Assembly (NCBI GenBank): GCA_903837605.1 | Contig: CAILVF010000004.1 | Location: 62,001 to 126,000 of the forward strand | Length of the DNA stretch: 64,000 nucleotides | Source: an uncultured Bacteroidales bacterium | GTDB taxonomy: Bacteria > Bacteroidota > Bacteroidia > Bacteroidales > FEN-979 | Direction: 5' to 3' | Shown here: one piece after another, positions 1-10,200 of the stretch | Layout: each line of letters opens with the position of its first letter | Numbering within the stretch: the stretch's first letter is position 1 | Notes under the pieces: generated by a model | Seen by the model: only the letters and a program-made list of their open reading frames with translations | What the model was told of the DNA's origin: nothing | Databases searched by the model: none | Made by a program: the position numbers and the translations under genes

Positions 1-708
1 AACCTGAGCCGGGAAAAACTTGAGGAAATCCTGAAACTCCAGCCAAGGGCTGAAAAGGTTGCAGTGAAAGACCTTAAACTCAGGACTTTTATCACGCAGG
101 ATTCCCAGCGCGACGACCTTGCCGCACACGTTTACGATGTGACCTGGGGAAGCATTCGTCCGGGCAAGGATAACCTTGTGGTGCTTGACGATTCAATTGT
201 ACGCGGAACCACGCTCAAACAAAGCATCATCAGGATATTAAGCAGGCTGGGACCCAAAAAGATTGTCATTGCTTCTTCAGCGCCACAGATAAGGTATCCC
301 GACTGCTATGGCATCGACATGGCTAAGATCTCAGATTTCATTGCATTCAAAGCTGCGATTGCCCTCCTGAAAGAAACGCACCAGGAAGGGGTAATCAACT
401 CGGTTTACAAAAAGGCCAAAGCCCAGGAGAACCTTCCGAAGGAAAAGATTGTGAATTATGTGAAGGAGATTTACGCTCCTTTTGCCCCTGAAGTAATAGC
501 CGGTAAAGTTGCTGAACTGGTAACGCCGGCTGGCTGCCCGTCGAGCGTACACATTGTTTACCAAACCATAGACGATCTTCACAAGGCCTGCCCCGGCCAT
601 ACAGGCGACTGGTATTTTACAGGTGATTATCCCACACCCGGAGGAAACAGGGTCTCGAACAAGGCGTTCCTTAATTATATTGAGGGGAAAAACGTTAGGG
701 CGTATTAG
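1..708 (+). CDS. Amidophosphoribosyltransferase (PurF family, long Bacteroidota form), 3' part
   Basis: The reading frame is open from base 1, so the 5' end lies outside the window; about 235 C-terminal codons are visible. The family transfers the glutamine amide to PRPP, the first step of de novo purine synthesis. The PRPP-binding loop of type I phosphoribosyltransferases is clear (VVLDDSIVRGTT). After it comes a long C-terminal extension ending in NYIEGKNVRAY, which I associate with the roughly 600-residue Bacteroidota form rather than with the shorter classical PurF, so I withhold the symbol. Whether it is the main PurF or a paralogue cannot be told without the N-terminal Ntn-hydrolase domain. 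It ends with TAG and converges on the HIT gene across a 7-mer repeat array. Confidence 0.85.
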   Translation, partial: NLSREKLEEILKLQPRAEKVAVKDLKLRTFITQDSQRDDLAAHVYDVTWGSIRPGKDNLVVLDDSIVRGTTLKQSIIRILSRLGPKKIVIASSAPQIRYPDCYGIDMAKISDFIAFKAAIALLKETHQEGVINSVYKKAKAQENLPKEKIVNYVKEIYAPFAPEVIAGKVAELVTPAGCPSSVHIVYQTIDDLHKACPGHTGDWYFTGDYPTPGGNRVSNKAFLNYIEGKNVRAY

Positions 709-714
709 AAAGGA

Positions 715-749
715 GTGAGCGGTGACTGGTGAGCAGTGACCGGTGAGCT
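715..749. repeat. Degenerate 7-mer tandem array (GTGANNN x5)
   Basis: Five units in perfect 7-base phase: GTGAGCG, GTGACTG, GTGAGCA, GTGACCG, GTGAGCT. It fills most of the gap between the convergent purF-like and HIT genes. The same unit recurs at 23269, 27175 and 36526. No coding potential is apparent. Confidence 0.85.
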
Positions 750-763
750 GTCAGGTATGTTTA

Positions 764-1162
764 TTACGACTCAAGTGCTTCCGAAATCTTTTTGGCAATT
801 GCAGTAAACTCTTCGCGGGTAAATTCCAGCTTGGGTTTGCGAAAATCCATATCGTACATGGTTTTGAGGGGTATCAGGTGGATATGGGTATGTGGTACTT
901 CCAACCCGATAACGGTGACGCCTATCCTCTGGCATTGTACAACTTTTTCTATGGCTTTGGCGACCTTCTTCGAAAAATTCCAGAGACCGGCATGGAGTTC
1001 ATCGTCCACATCAAAGATGTAGTTTATTTCTTTTTTGGGGATCACCAGTGTATGGCCTTCCTGCAAAGGATTGATGTCGAGGAAAGCAAGGTAATTTTCG
1101 TCTTCGGCTATTTTATAGCAGGGGATTTCCCCATTTACGATACGTGTAAAAATGCTGGCCAT
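764..1162 (-). CDS. HIT (histidine triad) family nucleotide hydrolase/transferase
   Basis: A 132-residue cytosolic protein of the Hint/HIT branch, which hydrolyses purine nucleoside phosphoramidates or related dinucleotides. The triad is visible as HTHIHLIPL with H91, H93 and H95, and the upstream GHTLVIPK strand is typical of the family. I start at the ATG giving MASIFTRIVNGEIPCYK; a longer in-frame extension runs back into greA and has no homologous look. Length is close to Hint proteins (about 110-140 residues). It begins 1 base after the greA stop, so the two genes almost certainly share a transcript and may be translationally coupled. The exact substrate cannot be read from the sequence. 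Confidence 0.92.
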   Translation of the reverse strand: MASIFTRIVNGEIPCYKIAEDENYLAFLDINPLQEGHTLVIPKKEINYIFDVDDELHAGLWNFSKKVAKAIEKVVQCQRIGVTVIGLEVPHTHIHLIPLKTMYDMDFRKPKLEFTREEFTAIAKKISEALES

Positions 1163-1163
1163 A

Positions 1164-1649
1164 TTACATGTTTTGTCTTGAGATCTCAATGATTTCAAAG
1201 GCAACGACTCCCGCAGGAACTGTGATCTCCACTTTATCTCCAAGAATTTTACCCAGCAGGCCTTTAGCTATCGGTGAACTCACCGATAATTTTCCAATCT
1301 TGATATTGGCTTCGTTTTCGGGAACCAGCGTATATGTGACGAGCGAGCCGTTGCTGGTATTTTTCAGCTTCACGGTCGAAAAAATAAGAACCTTGCTGTT
1401 GTCAAGTTTCTTTTCATCAATCAGTCGGGCGTTGCTCAATGTATCCTGGAGCTTGGATATTTTTAGTTCAAGCATGGATTGTGCTTCCTTGGCAGCAGCG
1501 TATTCGGCATTTTCAGAGAGGTCACCTTTATCCCTTGCTTCAGCTATCTGTCTTGAAATGGAAGGTCTTTCCACCATGACTAACTGCTGCAGTTCGTCTC
1601 TGAGTTTCTGCAGGCCCTCAGGCGTATAGTATTTAATATCCGTCGACAT
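1164..1649 (-). CDS. greA: Transcription elongation factor GreA
   Basis: 161 residues, the normal GreA length. It rescues backtracked RNA polymerase by stimulating transcript cleavage through the secondary channel. The N-terminal coiled-coil carries the diagnostic acidic tip GDLSENAEY, and the C-terminal FKBP-like domain includes SPIAKGLLGKILGDKVEI. The start chosen is the ATG of MSTDIKYYTPEGLQKL; ten further in-frame codons upstream (MPYYDLNLNL) do not look like GreA. The downstream HIT gene follows after one base. A hairpin at 1676-1705 separates it from the PorV/PorQ gene upstream, so greA probably has its own promoter, although I found no clear -7 box. Confidence 0.96.
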   Translation of the reverse strand: MSTDIKYYTPEGLQKLRDELQQLVMVERPSISRQIAEARDKGDLSENAEYAAAKEAQSMLELKISKLQDTLSNARLIDEKKLDNSKVLIFSTVKLKNTSNGSLVTYTLVPENEANIKIGKLSVSSPIAKGLLGKILGDKVEITVPAGVVAFEIIEISRQNM

Positions 1650-1675
1650 AAGATTCAGATTGAGATCATAATAAG

Positions 1676-1705
1676 GCAAAAGACCCTTACAAAAGGGTCC
1701 TTTGC
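1676..1705 (-). terminator. Hairpin terminator after the TonB receptor/T9SS/PorV cluster
   Basis: Arms at 1676-1688 and 1693-1705 pair at 12 of 13 positions around a 4-base loop (ACAA). Read on the minus strand, the stem ends in GGGTCTTTTGCC, a short U-rich tail. It lies between the stop of the PorV/PorQ-like gene (1740) and the greA start, where a terminator is expected. Confidence 0.6.
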
Positions 1706-1739
1706 GCGCTAAAGAATTTAAACGGGTTATTCGAAAAGA

Positions 1740-2816
1740 CTAAAAATTAAGTTTTAAGCCCACACTATGAGTTCCTGCATATGGATTACTGCTACGGTAT
1801 GAATAATCGATGGCAATACCACTTCCTTTTTCCTTATTGAAAGGAACAGATACGGTAAAACCGGCATTCAGGCCTGTGAACACGGTTCCGCGGTCCGACA
1901 GATTTGAATTGAACATCCCGCCCTGGTATGTATATCCTGCGCGAATTGAGAAGTAATATTTAAGGGCATATTCCAGACCAAGAACAAACTGGTCTTTTGT
2001 AAAAGAGTTGGAAGTGAAGTTGCCTGCCAGGGTGATCCTGTTAAGATCGTTGATGTTAAAATCATATGAAGCACCGATTCTCAGTGTAGCAGGCAGTTCA
2101 TAGGAAGCCGAACGCTGTTCAACAGTGAAAAGGTCATTGTCGTTTCCATGACTGGGAATAATACCGCGGAAAGCAAGACCATCACCGCGGAATTTCAGGT
2201 TGGATCCGATGTTTTTCAATGCAACACCAAACTTGACCTGTTGTTTCTCTCCGGTTGTATAAAGAACGCCTGCATCAATTGCGATGGCCATTGCGCTTGC
2301 ATCGGCGATAGCTTCATTGACAAGTTTAATGTTCAACCCGCCATAGATGCTGTTTGAGAATGCTTTTGCATAAGAGAGGTTTATATTAAGATAGCTGGGT
2401 TTGAATGTGCCCAAACCGCCCTGGGGAGAGTTTGTCGTAGTGATTGTGATTTCACCAAAATTCATCGACATGAAAGCGGCGCTAAGGACTCCGCCACTTT
2501 TCCCGAGGGACTGGCTGAACCCAAAGGCCATCACATTGACCCCTGAACCAGATAGCCAGTTGGTGTAGGAAAATATAATTTCCGTTCCTTTAGTAAAGGC
2601 TGTACCGGCGACGTTGGTATACATTGCTTCAAGGCCCTGGGTAGATGAGGTCCCGACGGAGCCCCATCCTGAACTCCTGGCCCAGGGGTTGATCAGTAAT
2701 TCCGATGCACCGGCCTGCCCTGAACGGTCTTTATTACCGGCAGAGGCATGAAAGGTTGGCAGGACAACCAAACCGACGAAGAATATTGCAATCAGAAGTC
2801 TGTATATATTTTTCAT
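1740..2816 (-). CDS. PorV/PorQ-family outer-membrane beta-barrel protein
   Basis: 358 residues with an N-terminal signal peptide (MKNIYRLLIAIFFVGLVVLP, cleavage probably near HASAG). After it comes the PorV/PorQ hallmark region: a small-residue segment (GQAGASELLINPWARSSGWG) and then the N-x-A-G motif in YTNVAGTAF. Alternating amphipathic strands follow to a C-terminal aromatic (SVGLKLNF), as in outer-membrane barrels. PorV and PorQ act in T9SS: PorV carries cargo from the translocon to the attachment complex. This copy is probably a dedicated accessory, since it is last in a minus-strand set with a T9SS-type secreted protein and a TonB receptor. An in-frame ATG ten codons upstream is possible, but the signal peptide fits the chosen start better. 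Confidence 0.78.
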   Translation of the reverse strand: MKNIYRLLIAIFFVGLVVLPTFHASAGNKDRSGQAGASELLINPWARSSGWGSVGTSSTQGLEAMYTNVAGTAFTKGTEIIFSYTNWLSGSGVNVMAFGFSQSLGKSGGVLSAAFMSMNFGEITITTTNSPQGGLGTFKPSYLNINLSYAKAFSNSIYGGLNIKLVNEAIADASAMAIAIDAGVLYTTGEKQQVKFGVALKNIGSNLKFRGDGLAFRGIIPSHGNDNDLFTVEQRSASYELPATLRIGASYDFNINDLNRITLAGNFTSNSFTKDQFVLGLEYALKYYFSIRAGYTYQGGMFNSNLSDRGTVFTGLNAGFTVSVPFNKEKGSGIAIDYSYRSSNPYAGTHSVGLKLNF

Positions 2817-2863
2817 AGTTCTGAATTTTTTTGTTGTTATCATCATCTCAAAAATTTTAACCG

Positions 2864-5800
2864 TTACAGTGAGTTCAAGTCAACAGGTCGCAACATCCCG
2901 AACCAGCGTATGGTTCGCTCGCCTAAGTCAGGAGATTTAACATGAATCAGGTAAACTCCGCCTGAAATAGGGATACCGGCAAAATTTTTGAGATCCCAAT
3001 CAACAGAGGTTTTTGAATCTGTATTGATACCGAGAGTGGATGAACGAGGTTCCGCAATACCGGATTTATCGACGTTAAACTGGCGTATCAAAGTGCCGCT
3101 GAGGTCGAAAATCGTAACGGTGCATTTTGTTGGAAGATTGACGATTTTGATCCTGTTATCCAACTGATTACGTTCATAATCATCATATGCGTAATAAGGA
3201 TTGGGAACAACGTTGATCAGATCCAGATCGCTGCTTGCTTTATCAGCGTTATCCTTACCGGTTGCAATTGAAGCTGTATTAAACATGTAGACAGGGTAAT
3301 TTCTGTTGAGAGTGTCTGTGGATCCCGACGGAAGCGGCAGTGAGTAATACCTCTGATAGGCCCTGTTCACGCGAATCTTTATTGTTACCTGGTTATCCAG
3401 CCAGGGAACTCCATCCACCGAAAGGGGTAATGACGTATAGACAGCAGTTGCGAAGACCAGCTTTTTGTAGATTTCCAGGGTCTGGGAGAACTGGGTCGCA
3501 ATGAATGCACCTGCGTCATAAGCCGGGAATGTTACTTCAAGAGGAGAAACACTGATCTGCTTATGATTCATGATATAGATATAGTGCTGACCGCCGAAGA
3601 CCGGAGTTCCTGAAGGGTTGAAGATTCGGGAAGTGGGATTGAATATCATATCACTTCCATTGTCAGCACCAAGCCAGGAATTTTCACCGAACATTATATT
3701 CAGACGTTCTCCCGTTTCAATGTTTATGGCATATCCGGGGAACCAGCTCATACCGGTCGGGTTAATGTAGTTTGAGTTTTCCTGTGGATTTGTGCTGCTC
3801 ATGCCTGCGACTCCATTAACATTTACAGATGGGGCATTTCTCATATTAAAGGCCGGGGCATGACCCTGTGAAAGTGCCGGGTCAGAGCAGAGTTCAACAA
3901 CACAGCAACGTGTCCATTTTGATTTATCGGGAGTGAAGACAATGTCGACACTCGGGATATCAGTAAGCGAGCAATAATTTCGTTTCTGGTCAAGTGAATA
4001 AGCCGGGCCTACCCTGTTCTGTGTTTGTTCAGCCCCTGCAGTTAACACATAGGGTGCCCAGGTAGCTCCCGGAGCGGTATTAAAAGTTTCTCCGTTTATG
4101 GTGTAAGGAACACTGAGTGACTGAATCTTTCCAAGGCTCTTGTTCGGGTCCCAGGGACGCTTGTTCATGTCATAATCGTTATACTTGGAGAGGGCTGTGT
4201 TTGTCGTGTAATATGTTCCTGCCCTGATCCAGTTCCTAGGGTCAGCAGGAATATCGTCATCAGGAACACCGCTGAGCCATCTCTTGCTGCTGTCGGCATA
4301 AATGGCCGTTGGAGCCCAAAGAAAACCGTTAGTGGCAGATACTCCGGATGAATTGACTGAGTCACCGGGGTAAGGAACCTGGTTGATTGTCAGTGCGAAG
4401 CCCAGGTCAATGAAAAGGGATTCATACGGGTAGATGGTCGTTGTATCGGAGCGGTATGATTTATAATTCGTCAGGTCTATCGCTGTCCAATGACCGAACT
4501 TGATATTTCTGTTAAAAAATGGATTCCCGGTTGGTCCGGTCACCATGGAATCAAGTTTGACCATGTATTTCCCACTGGCAACATTCAGGGGGTCGATGAC
4601 TTTAACAGCAACCGGTCCGTAGCCCACCTTGTAGGTGGCTTTATATGCGATGGGATAGTCGGGGCTGCCGTAAGTATTGTTAACCGAGTCAGCAGGGGGT
4701 TTCATCATAATGGTATCGATTGTACCCTGTGAAAGATCCAGGATCATACCACCATTGCCCTGTCCCTGGATACGTGTGATCACAGGTCCTACGCCATATG
4801 TGGAATTAATAACGGTACCGACCGGAATATGGGGGATTGCTGTATAGGATTTAAGGTTATTACGTCCCCTTAGGTAAGGCTTTTTCTGCCCGTCGAGCCC
4901 GGTAGGATCATTGGGATTGTACTGCTTATAATTATTATATGCATAAGCAATGACCATGAAATAATACTGCTTGTGGTTAATAAAGGTCGGATCTCCCTGG
5001 GAGAACATATCAGTATTGAGAACGAATGAATGCCTGATACCTTCGTCGGTGCCACTGACCATCACCTGGCCGGAGTTTCCACCAAGTAACGGGTCGTACT
5101 GCCAGTCAACCAGGGTTGTAACACCATTCTTTATATCGCATTCTGCAACCTGCCTTGCCTTGGTGGCATCGTCGAGGTCTGCAGCGGATACGGTGGCATC
5201 TTTAAGCTGGAAGATCTGGTAACCTTCGAAATGATATAATGAGTCATAACGTTTTGTGGCAGTTGTCGGGGTCTGAATAGTGGGGTCGTATTCCTGGTAT
5301 TTTTCCTGGTAGTTACTGCCAGGATCATTGGTCTTACGGTTGGTAAGATAAAGAATAAGTTCCTGGTTGAGTTCTTCAATTGTAAGGTCGGGTGCATTGG
5401 GCCCGTTAAGAACTGCAAAACAGTTGTCGAACAGGGTCTGGCATTTATCATCCACCTGGCGGAGAAGTTCGACCGACTCGAGATTTGTCCCAGAAATACT
5501 GCGTGCCCAGGGAATACCTACAGTGATATAGTTACAAGCTCCGGGGAGAAGGGTAAATTCACCGGCCGATTGCATGAAACGACGGTCTGATGGGTTATTG
5601 CCTGCTGTAGCTTCAGTCCAGGTGCCAGGTTTGTTGGGCTCGAGACCGTTGGTTCCCCAGAGGCAGGGGTCGGAATCGCCCGGGAACATGAAATCGCAAA
5701 CGGGGCCGTAGCCACCGCCGTTCAACAGGTTTCCGTTTCCGCCATAAACCATCTTTGTATTGTCAAGCCAGATACCTTTAAGATAATTATAGTACTGGGG

Positions 5801-7228
5801 TGCATAGGCTGGATCCTGCATATAAGCAGGTACACCGGAATTATTATGGTATACAAAACGGCGCATCCCGAAACGCTCATTGTCGGTAATACCATCTCCG
5901 AAATTAATACCGTTGATGGCTTCTGATTTAACGAGTACCGATCCTGAAAATTCTCCGTGGGCTCCCCAGGTCATGTCGATAAGCTGGTTATTATACGTAA
6001 CCATATCGCATTTATTGGGCATGTTTTTAAATGAAGGGCCTTTAATGCCGGGGCCATTGAATGAGGGGTTATCGTACCCGTCGGCATCGAGATACGGACC
6101 CTGGAAAAAGTCAACTCCAACTGCAGGAGGATGGGCTCCGTAAGCTTCTACCTGTCCGGTTCCGTCGATGGGCTTGCCGTTGTAACAATAACCAAGACCG
6201 CGCATAACGTCGCAACCTACGTAGTCATCGCCGGCATAGCCAAGGTCGGGGTCAACCCATTGTGAAAAGTAAGTACCTGAGAGGGTATAGGTGGAGCGGT
6301 TGATAAGTTCGTAAGAGTAAAATGTCATGTTATTGATTTCGTCATTGGTTGCAAAGGCGAAATACTGGGCACGAATTTCCATACCAATTGGTGCGCCATT
6401 GGTTTCAGAGTGATAGTTCCCTTTATCATTATATACGCTCCAGAGGGTCTGGTCGCCTTTGATTACCTGGTCAACCAGGATCCCTGCTGTATCGGAAGCT
6501 TCACCATTGCGGATATGCGCTCTTTTCTGGCGTTCGCCTGCCTTCAGCTTGTTGGGGCAAAGATCGTTGGATATGTCATAATAGGGATAATCACCCTGGG
6601 AAGGTGTGTATATGCCGTCACCATTCTGATCAAAGAAGGGGGCGAGGTATAGCGATTGTCCTTTTGAAGGATCCCCGTTGCCGGGCCAGTTCTGAATGTT
6701 CTTGGGGATGGAATATTCAGGATAGGAGGTGGGGTCTTCGAACCATGCCAGGAATGCCGTGACATCTGCCCTGGTCATAGGATACAGCTGGTCATATTTG
6801 GCACAGACGGCATCGGTTATTGATGCTGTTCCGTCGATGGTAAGCGGGCCGGGCCAGAAGTCATTATTGGTATGGGCAGAAGTAATCGTTGGCCCCTGAC
6901 CATATTTATATGCAGCCAGTTTAAGGTTGTTGTTCATATCGATACCCCCGATCCACAGGGAAAAAGAGAACATCGACATTTTCTTGGAGCCTTTAGGGAC
7001 TTCATACTGGGCGTTCTCGAGGAACCAGCCGTTACCGTAAGAATAAATGAGAGTTCTTACGTTATTTATATCGAGATATTTGTAGGCAGAACCCGGTGTA
7101 CAGCCGGCGGCTGCTTCTTTCAGTGGGGCGCTCTTGGGATGCAACACGGGTTGTTCACGTGCGATGAGTGCATTAGTAGCCAGTAAAAAGCCAAGTGCAA
7201 TCACTGAAACTCGAAATATATTTTTCAT
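2864..7228 (-). CDS. Giant secreted protein with T9SS-like C-terminal domain (1454 aa)
   Basis: The N-terminus is a signal peptide (MKNIFRVSVIALGFLLATNA, then LIARE). The body is rich in aromatic, Asn and Gly residues, with calcium-loop-like DQNGDGIYTPSQGD and DADGYDNPS, consistent with a large extracellular beta-structured protein. Near the C-terminus is the PNP start of a T9SS sorting domain (VVPNPYYAYDDYE), followed by IKIVNLPTKCTVTIFDLSG and GVYLIHVKS. An extra tail GERTIRWFGMLRPVDLNSL follows it and is not typical of the cleaved type-A signal. I recognise no catalytic domain. It lies 51 bases after the TonB receptor gene and 47 before the PorV/PorQ gene, so the three products probably work together at the cell surface. 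The real start may be 7 codons further up (MKTNNIT). Confidence 0.75.
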   Translation of the reverse strand: MKNIFRVSVIALGFLLATNALIAREQPVLHPKSAPLKEAAAGCTPGSAYKYLDINNVRTLIYSYGNGWFLENAQYEVPKGSKKMSMFSFSLWIGGIDMNNNLKLAAYKYGQGPTITSAHTNNDFWPGPLTIDGTASITDAVCAKYDQLYPMTRADVTAFLAWFEDPTSYPEYSIPKNIQNWPGNGDPSKGQSLYLAPFFDQNGDGIYTPSQGDYPYYDISNDLCPNKLKAGERQKRAHIRNGEASDTAGILVDQVIKGDQTLWSVYNDKGNYHSETNGAPIGMEIRAQYFAFATNDEINNMTFYSYELINRSTYTLSGTYFSQWVDPDLGYAGDDYVGCDVMRGLGYCYNGKPIDGTGQVEAYGAHPPAVGVDFFQGPYLDADGYDNPSFNGPGIKGPSFKNMPNKCDMVTYNNQLIDMTWGAHGEFSGSVLVKSEAINGINFGDGITDNERFGMRRFVYHNNSGVPAYMQDPAYAPQYYNYLKGIWLDNTKMVYGGNGNLLNGGGYGPVCDFMFPGDSDPCLWGTNGLEPNKPGTWTEATAGNNPSDRRFMQSAGEFTLLPGACNYITVGIPWARSISGTNLESVELLRQVDDKCQTLFDNCFAVLNGPNAPDLTIEELNQELILYLTNRKTNDPGSNYQEKYQEYDPTIQTPTTATKRYDSLYHFEGYQIFQLKDATVSAADLDDATKARQVAECDIKNGVTTLVDWQYDPLLGGNSGQVMVSGTDEGIRHSFVLNTDMFSQGDPTFINHKQYYFMVIAYAYNNYKQYNPNDPTGLDGQKKPYLRGRNNLKSYTAIPHIPVGTVINSTYGVGPVITRIQGQGNGGMILDLSQGTIDTIMMKPPADSVNNTYGSPDYPIAYKATYKVGYGPVAVKVIDPLNVASGKYMVKLDSMVTGPTGNPFFNRNIKFGHWTAIDLTNYKSYRSDTTTIYPYESLFIDLGFALTINQVPYPGDSVNSSGVSATNGFLWAPTAIYADSSKRWLSGVPDDDIPADPRNWIRAGTYYTTNTALSKYNDYDMNKRPWDPNKSLGKIQSLSVPYTINGETFNTAPGATWAPYVLTAGAEQTQNRVGPAYSLDQKRNYCSLTDIPSVDIVFTPDKSKWTRCCVVELCSDPALSQGHAPAFNMRNAPSVNVNGVAGMSSTNPQENSNYINPTGMSWFPGYAINIETGERLNIMFGENSWLGADNGSDMIFNPTSRIFNPSGTPVFGGQHYIYIMNHKQISVSPLEVTFPAYDAGAFIATQFSQTLEIYKKLVFATAVYTSLPLSVDGVPWLDNQVTIKIRVNRAYQRYYSLPLPSGSTDTLNRNYPVYMFNTASIATGKDNADKASSDLDLINVVPNPYYAYDDYERNQLDNRIKIVNLPTKCTVTIFDLSGTLIRQFNVDKSGIAEPRSSTLGINTDSKTSVDWDLKNFAGIPISGGVYLIHVKSPDLGERTIRWFGMLRPVDLNSL

Positions 7229-7279
7229 GGTAATATTATTTGTTTTCATACGTCAATCTTTATCCTTTAATTTCTCGTC

Positions 7280-10200
7280 TTAGAAATTGAACATTAGACC
7301 AAGTCTGATAGTACGCGGGTTGCTGTAATTATAAGGGCTTGTCATCTGAATAGTATACATATCCCTGTATGCCTGCGGGTCTACCTGCTGATTGATCACA
7401 GTCTGCCATTCAGGGGCTGTGAGGAATCCGTCATCTTTGGGTGAGCCGGTAGCCGGGTAAACAACTGTAACATTCTTTGTATTCAGGAGGTTGTTGATTT
7501 CAAGGTAAACATCCAGGCTTCCTGATTTTTTCTTGTTCAAAGCAAAATCAAACTCTTTGTCGAGACGGAGGTTCAGCAGGAACTGCCAAGGCAGACGTGC
7601 ACCGTTAACAGAACCCTGGATCGGGCCCATTGCGCCAAAAGGAAGGATCTTGCTTGATTTGGTATAGGGTGTACCCGAACCACCGGTAAGAGTTAGGTTA
7701 CCTCCGAAATTTGAAAGGAACTGCACGGGAGGTTTCCCTTTCTTTTTACGGTTTATAACCGGACCGTTATAATCTTTTCCCGATCCCCAGCGGTAGTCAA
7801 TACTGATATTGAACTGGTGGCGGCGGTCAAAACCAAGCGGGTTCAAAGTACGCAGGTTGGGCTGGTCGGAACGGATGATACCGGAAGCTGCATCGGCATC
7901 CGAACCGGTACCTGTTGCAAACTGGAGGGTATAATTGAAACGGATACGTGCGTTACCTGTGCGGCGGAGGTCATAAGTCAGGGTCAGACCTTTAACAGTT
8001 CCGAAGTCAATATTGTTGTAAGAGTAATATGTCTTGGGATATGCTCCTGATAAGCGGTACTGCTGGATCTGGTCGCGCATTTCACGGTAGAAGGCGCTTA
8101 GCTTAAGGGAAGAAGCATTATTGATCTTCTGCTGGAAACCGATTTCATAATCGATGGTCTTCTCAGGTTTCAGGTTCGGGTTACGGATGGTACCGGTAGA
8201 ACCGGTTGTTGTAATGAACAGGTAGCGGATCGGGTCAACCTGGACTTGTCCCTGTGACGGACGCTGTGTTAAAATGTCGTAATGGGCATAGAACAATGCA
8301 TCGTCGGAAATCGGGAATGAGAAAGAAATACGCGGCATTACGTTTGTTTGCGGAGAATACTGTTTGAATACTTCACCTGTTATCACCTGGTTGCCCGGAT
8401 CGATCAGATACGGTTTAACACCGGTAGGGTCAACAATACGCGGGTCGCTGACCGGTGTGCCGTCCTTTGTGAACCAGTTGTTTCCACTACGGTATCCTGT
8501 GATATTGCCGGGATTGTACATATCGTCAACATACACGACGTAGTCGCTTCCAATGCTGGTTGGCACTGTAATATCCTTTAACGGAGTGCTTCCAAGTGAA
8601 GAAACCGTATATGCAGGATAGAACAGGTAAGGATCTTTTAAAACGCTCTGGTTGGCATCAAAACGGTCAACACGGATACCGATATTGAAGATAAGATCCT
8701 TGAATGCGAACTTATCCTGGATATATCCGGCCATGTATATAGGACGGTATGCGCCGATCGGACGGGTGAAATTCCCGTTGGCATCTGTAGCGGTGAAGAA
8801 ATCTTCAAAGGCCGGCTGGCCCGAAAGTTTATTACCCATGTAATCATAACCGTAGTATCCGACAAGGTTGCCGCCATTATTCAAAAGCTCATCGGCACTG
8901 AACATATCGACCGAAAAGATCGAAGAACCGGCAGTGGTCGTATGAAGCTGCATGTTTTGATCGTAGTAGCTGATCGAATTGTTTGCGAAGTTGTAAGAGT
9001 CAATGTCGATCAGGTCTGTTCCGTTGGTAGGCAGGCCGAGTTTTTTACGCAGGTTGATATCAAAATTGCGCTGAGATGGCTGGTCATATTTACGGTAATA
9101 ATTAATGGTATCCATAAACACTCCATCCCTGTATACCAGCTGGGGATTTGATTTGTCCAGCTGTGAAAGCTGGAAGTTGGTCAAACCTCTCATCAAAGGC
9201 CAGAGAGCTGTCCCTGTAAGACCATACGCTCTCGCTGTCCTTTGCTGGTACTGGAGGCCGATCTGGATTTCATGGTTGCCAAGGTCGGCTGCAAACGATG
9301 CATTAACAGCAATCTGGTCAGCGGTATTCTTGTTGTATCCTCCTGTACGGTCTCCTGTTGAAGCGAACATCCCGTAAGCTCCTGTCGGCTGCATCCCGTT
9401 GATAAGCCCTCTTCCTGAAATAATATTCTCGATGTTATCATAATGGCCAGCAGGGTCGGTATAGAAACCATAATACTGTGAAGTCCAGTCTGAAGATTCA
9501 GGGTTAATGTCTGAAGGTTTGTATAGCACAATGGTATCCCTGGTGTTGTTCATCAGGTGAGCCCATTTATGAGCAATACTGTCATAGGCAAGTTCAGCTG
9601 TATACTGGCGGATCTTATGGGTCTCAAAACTCCCCACGTACCCGTATTTAAAAATGTCTTTCTGCAGGGTGGGGTCTTCGGTTTCACCATAATTCCTGGT
9701 AAAGTCGGCCCCGATGGAATAATACATGTTTTTAACAAACGACTTGCTGTCCTGGGCCTGGAGGAACCTCTGGGTGAAGCGGCCGTTAACGCGCCAGGTA
9801 TAGCCCTGGGAAAGAGAATTGCCTTCCCAGTTTAATAGCGAGTTATAAAAACTGGGATTGTGGCTGTTATAATACGCGAAAGTCCCACCGAACGACAGGT
9901 TGATACTTCGTGATACCCTGAAATCAAGTTTACCGGAAATGTTCACATCATATCTCTTTGTATTTAATGTGGATTTTGTTTGCTCATAATCATTAAACGT
10001 AAGGAATTCGTTATTATAGAAAACACCCTGGGATTGACCATATTGACGCAATGGGTTGGTTTTCAGATAAGACAGCATGTCGTTGTTCACTTTGTAGTTC
10101 GAATATGCTGCGGGGTAACCGTCTTTATTGTAGATGAAGTCGCCGGCAACGAAAAAGCCCATGATAGGGGTTTTTGTGCCTTTGACGGTATCTTTTTTGG

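Noticed and set aside
715-749. CRISPR-like array
   Set aside because: Units are 7 bases with no spacers and no cas genes; they are degenerate short tandem repeats.
743-1192. 149-codon plus-strand frame over the HIT gene
   Set aside because: Antisense to a clear HIT triad gene with no start signal or family resemblance.
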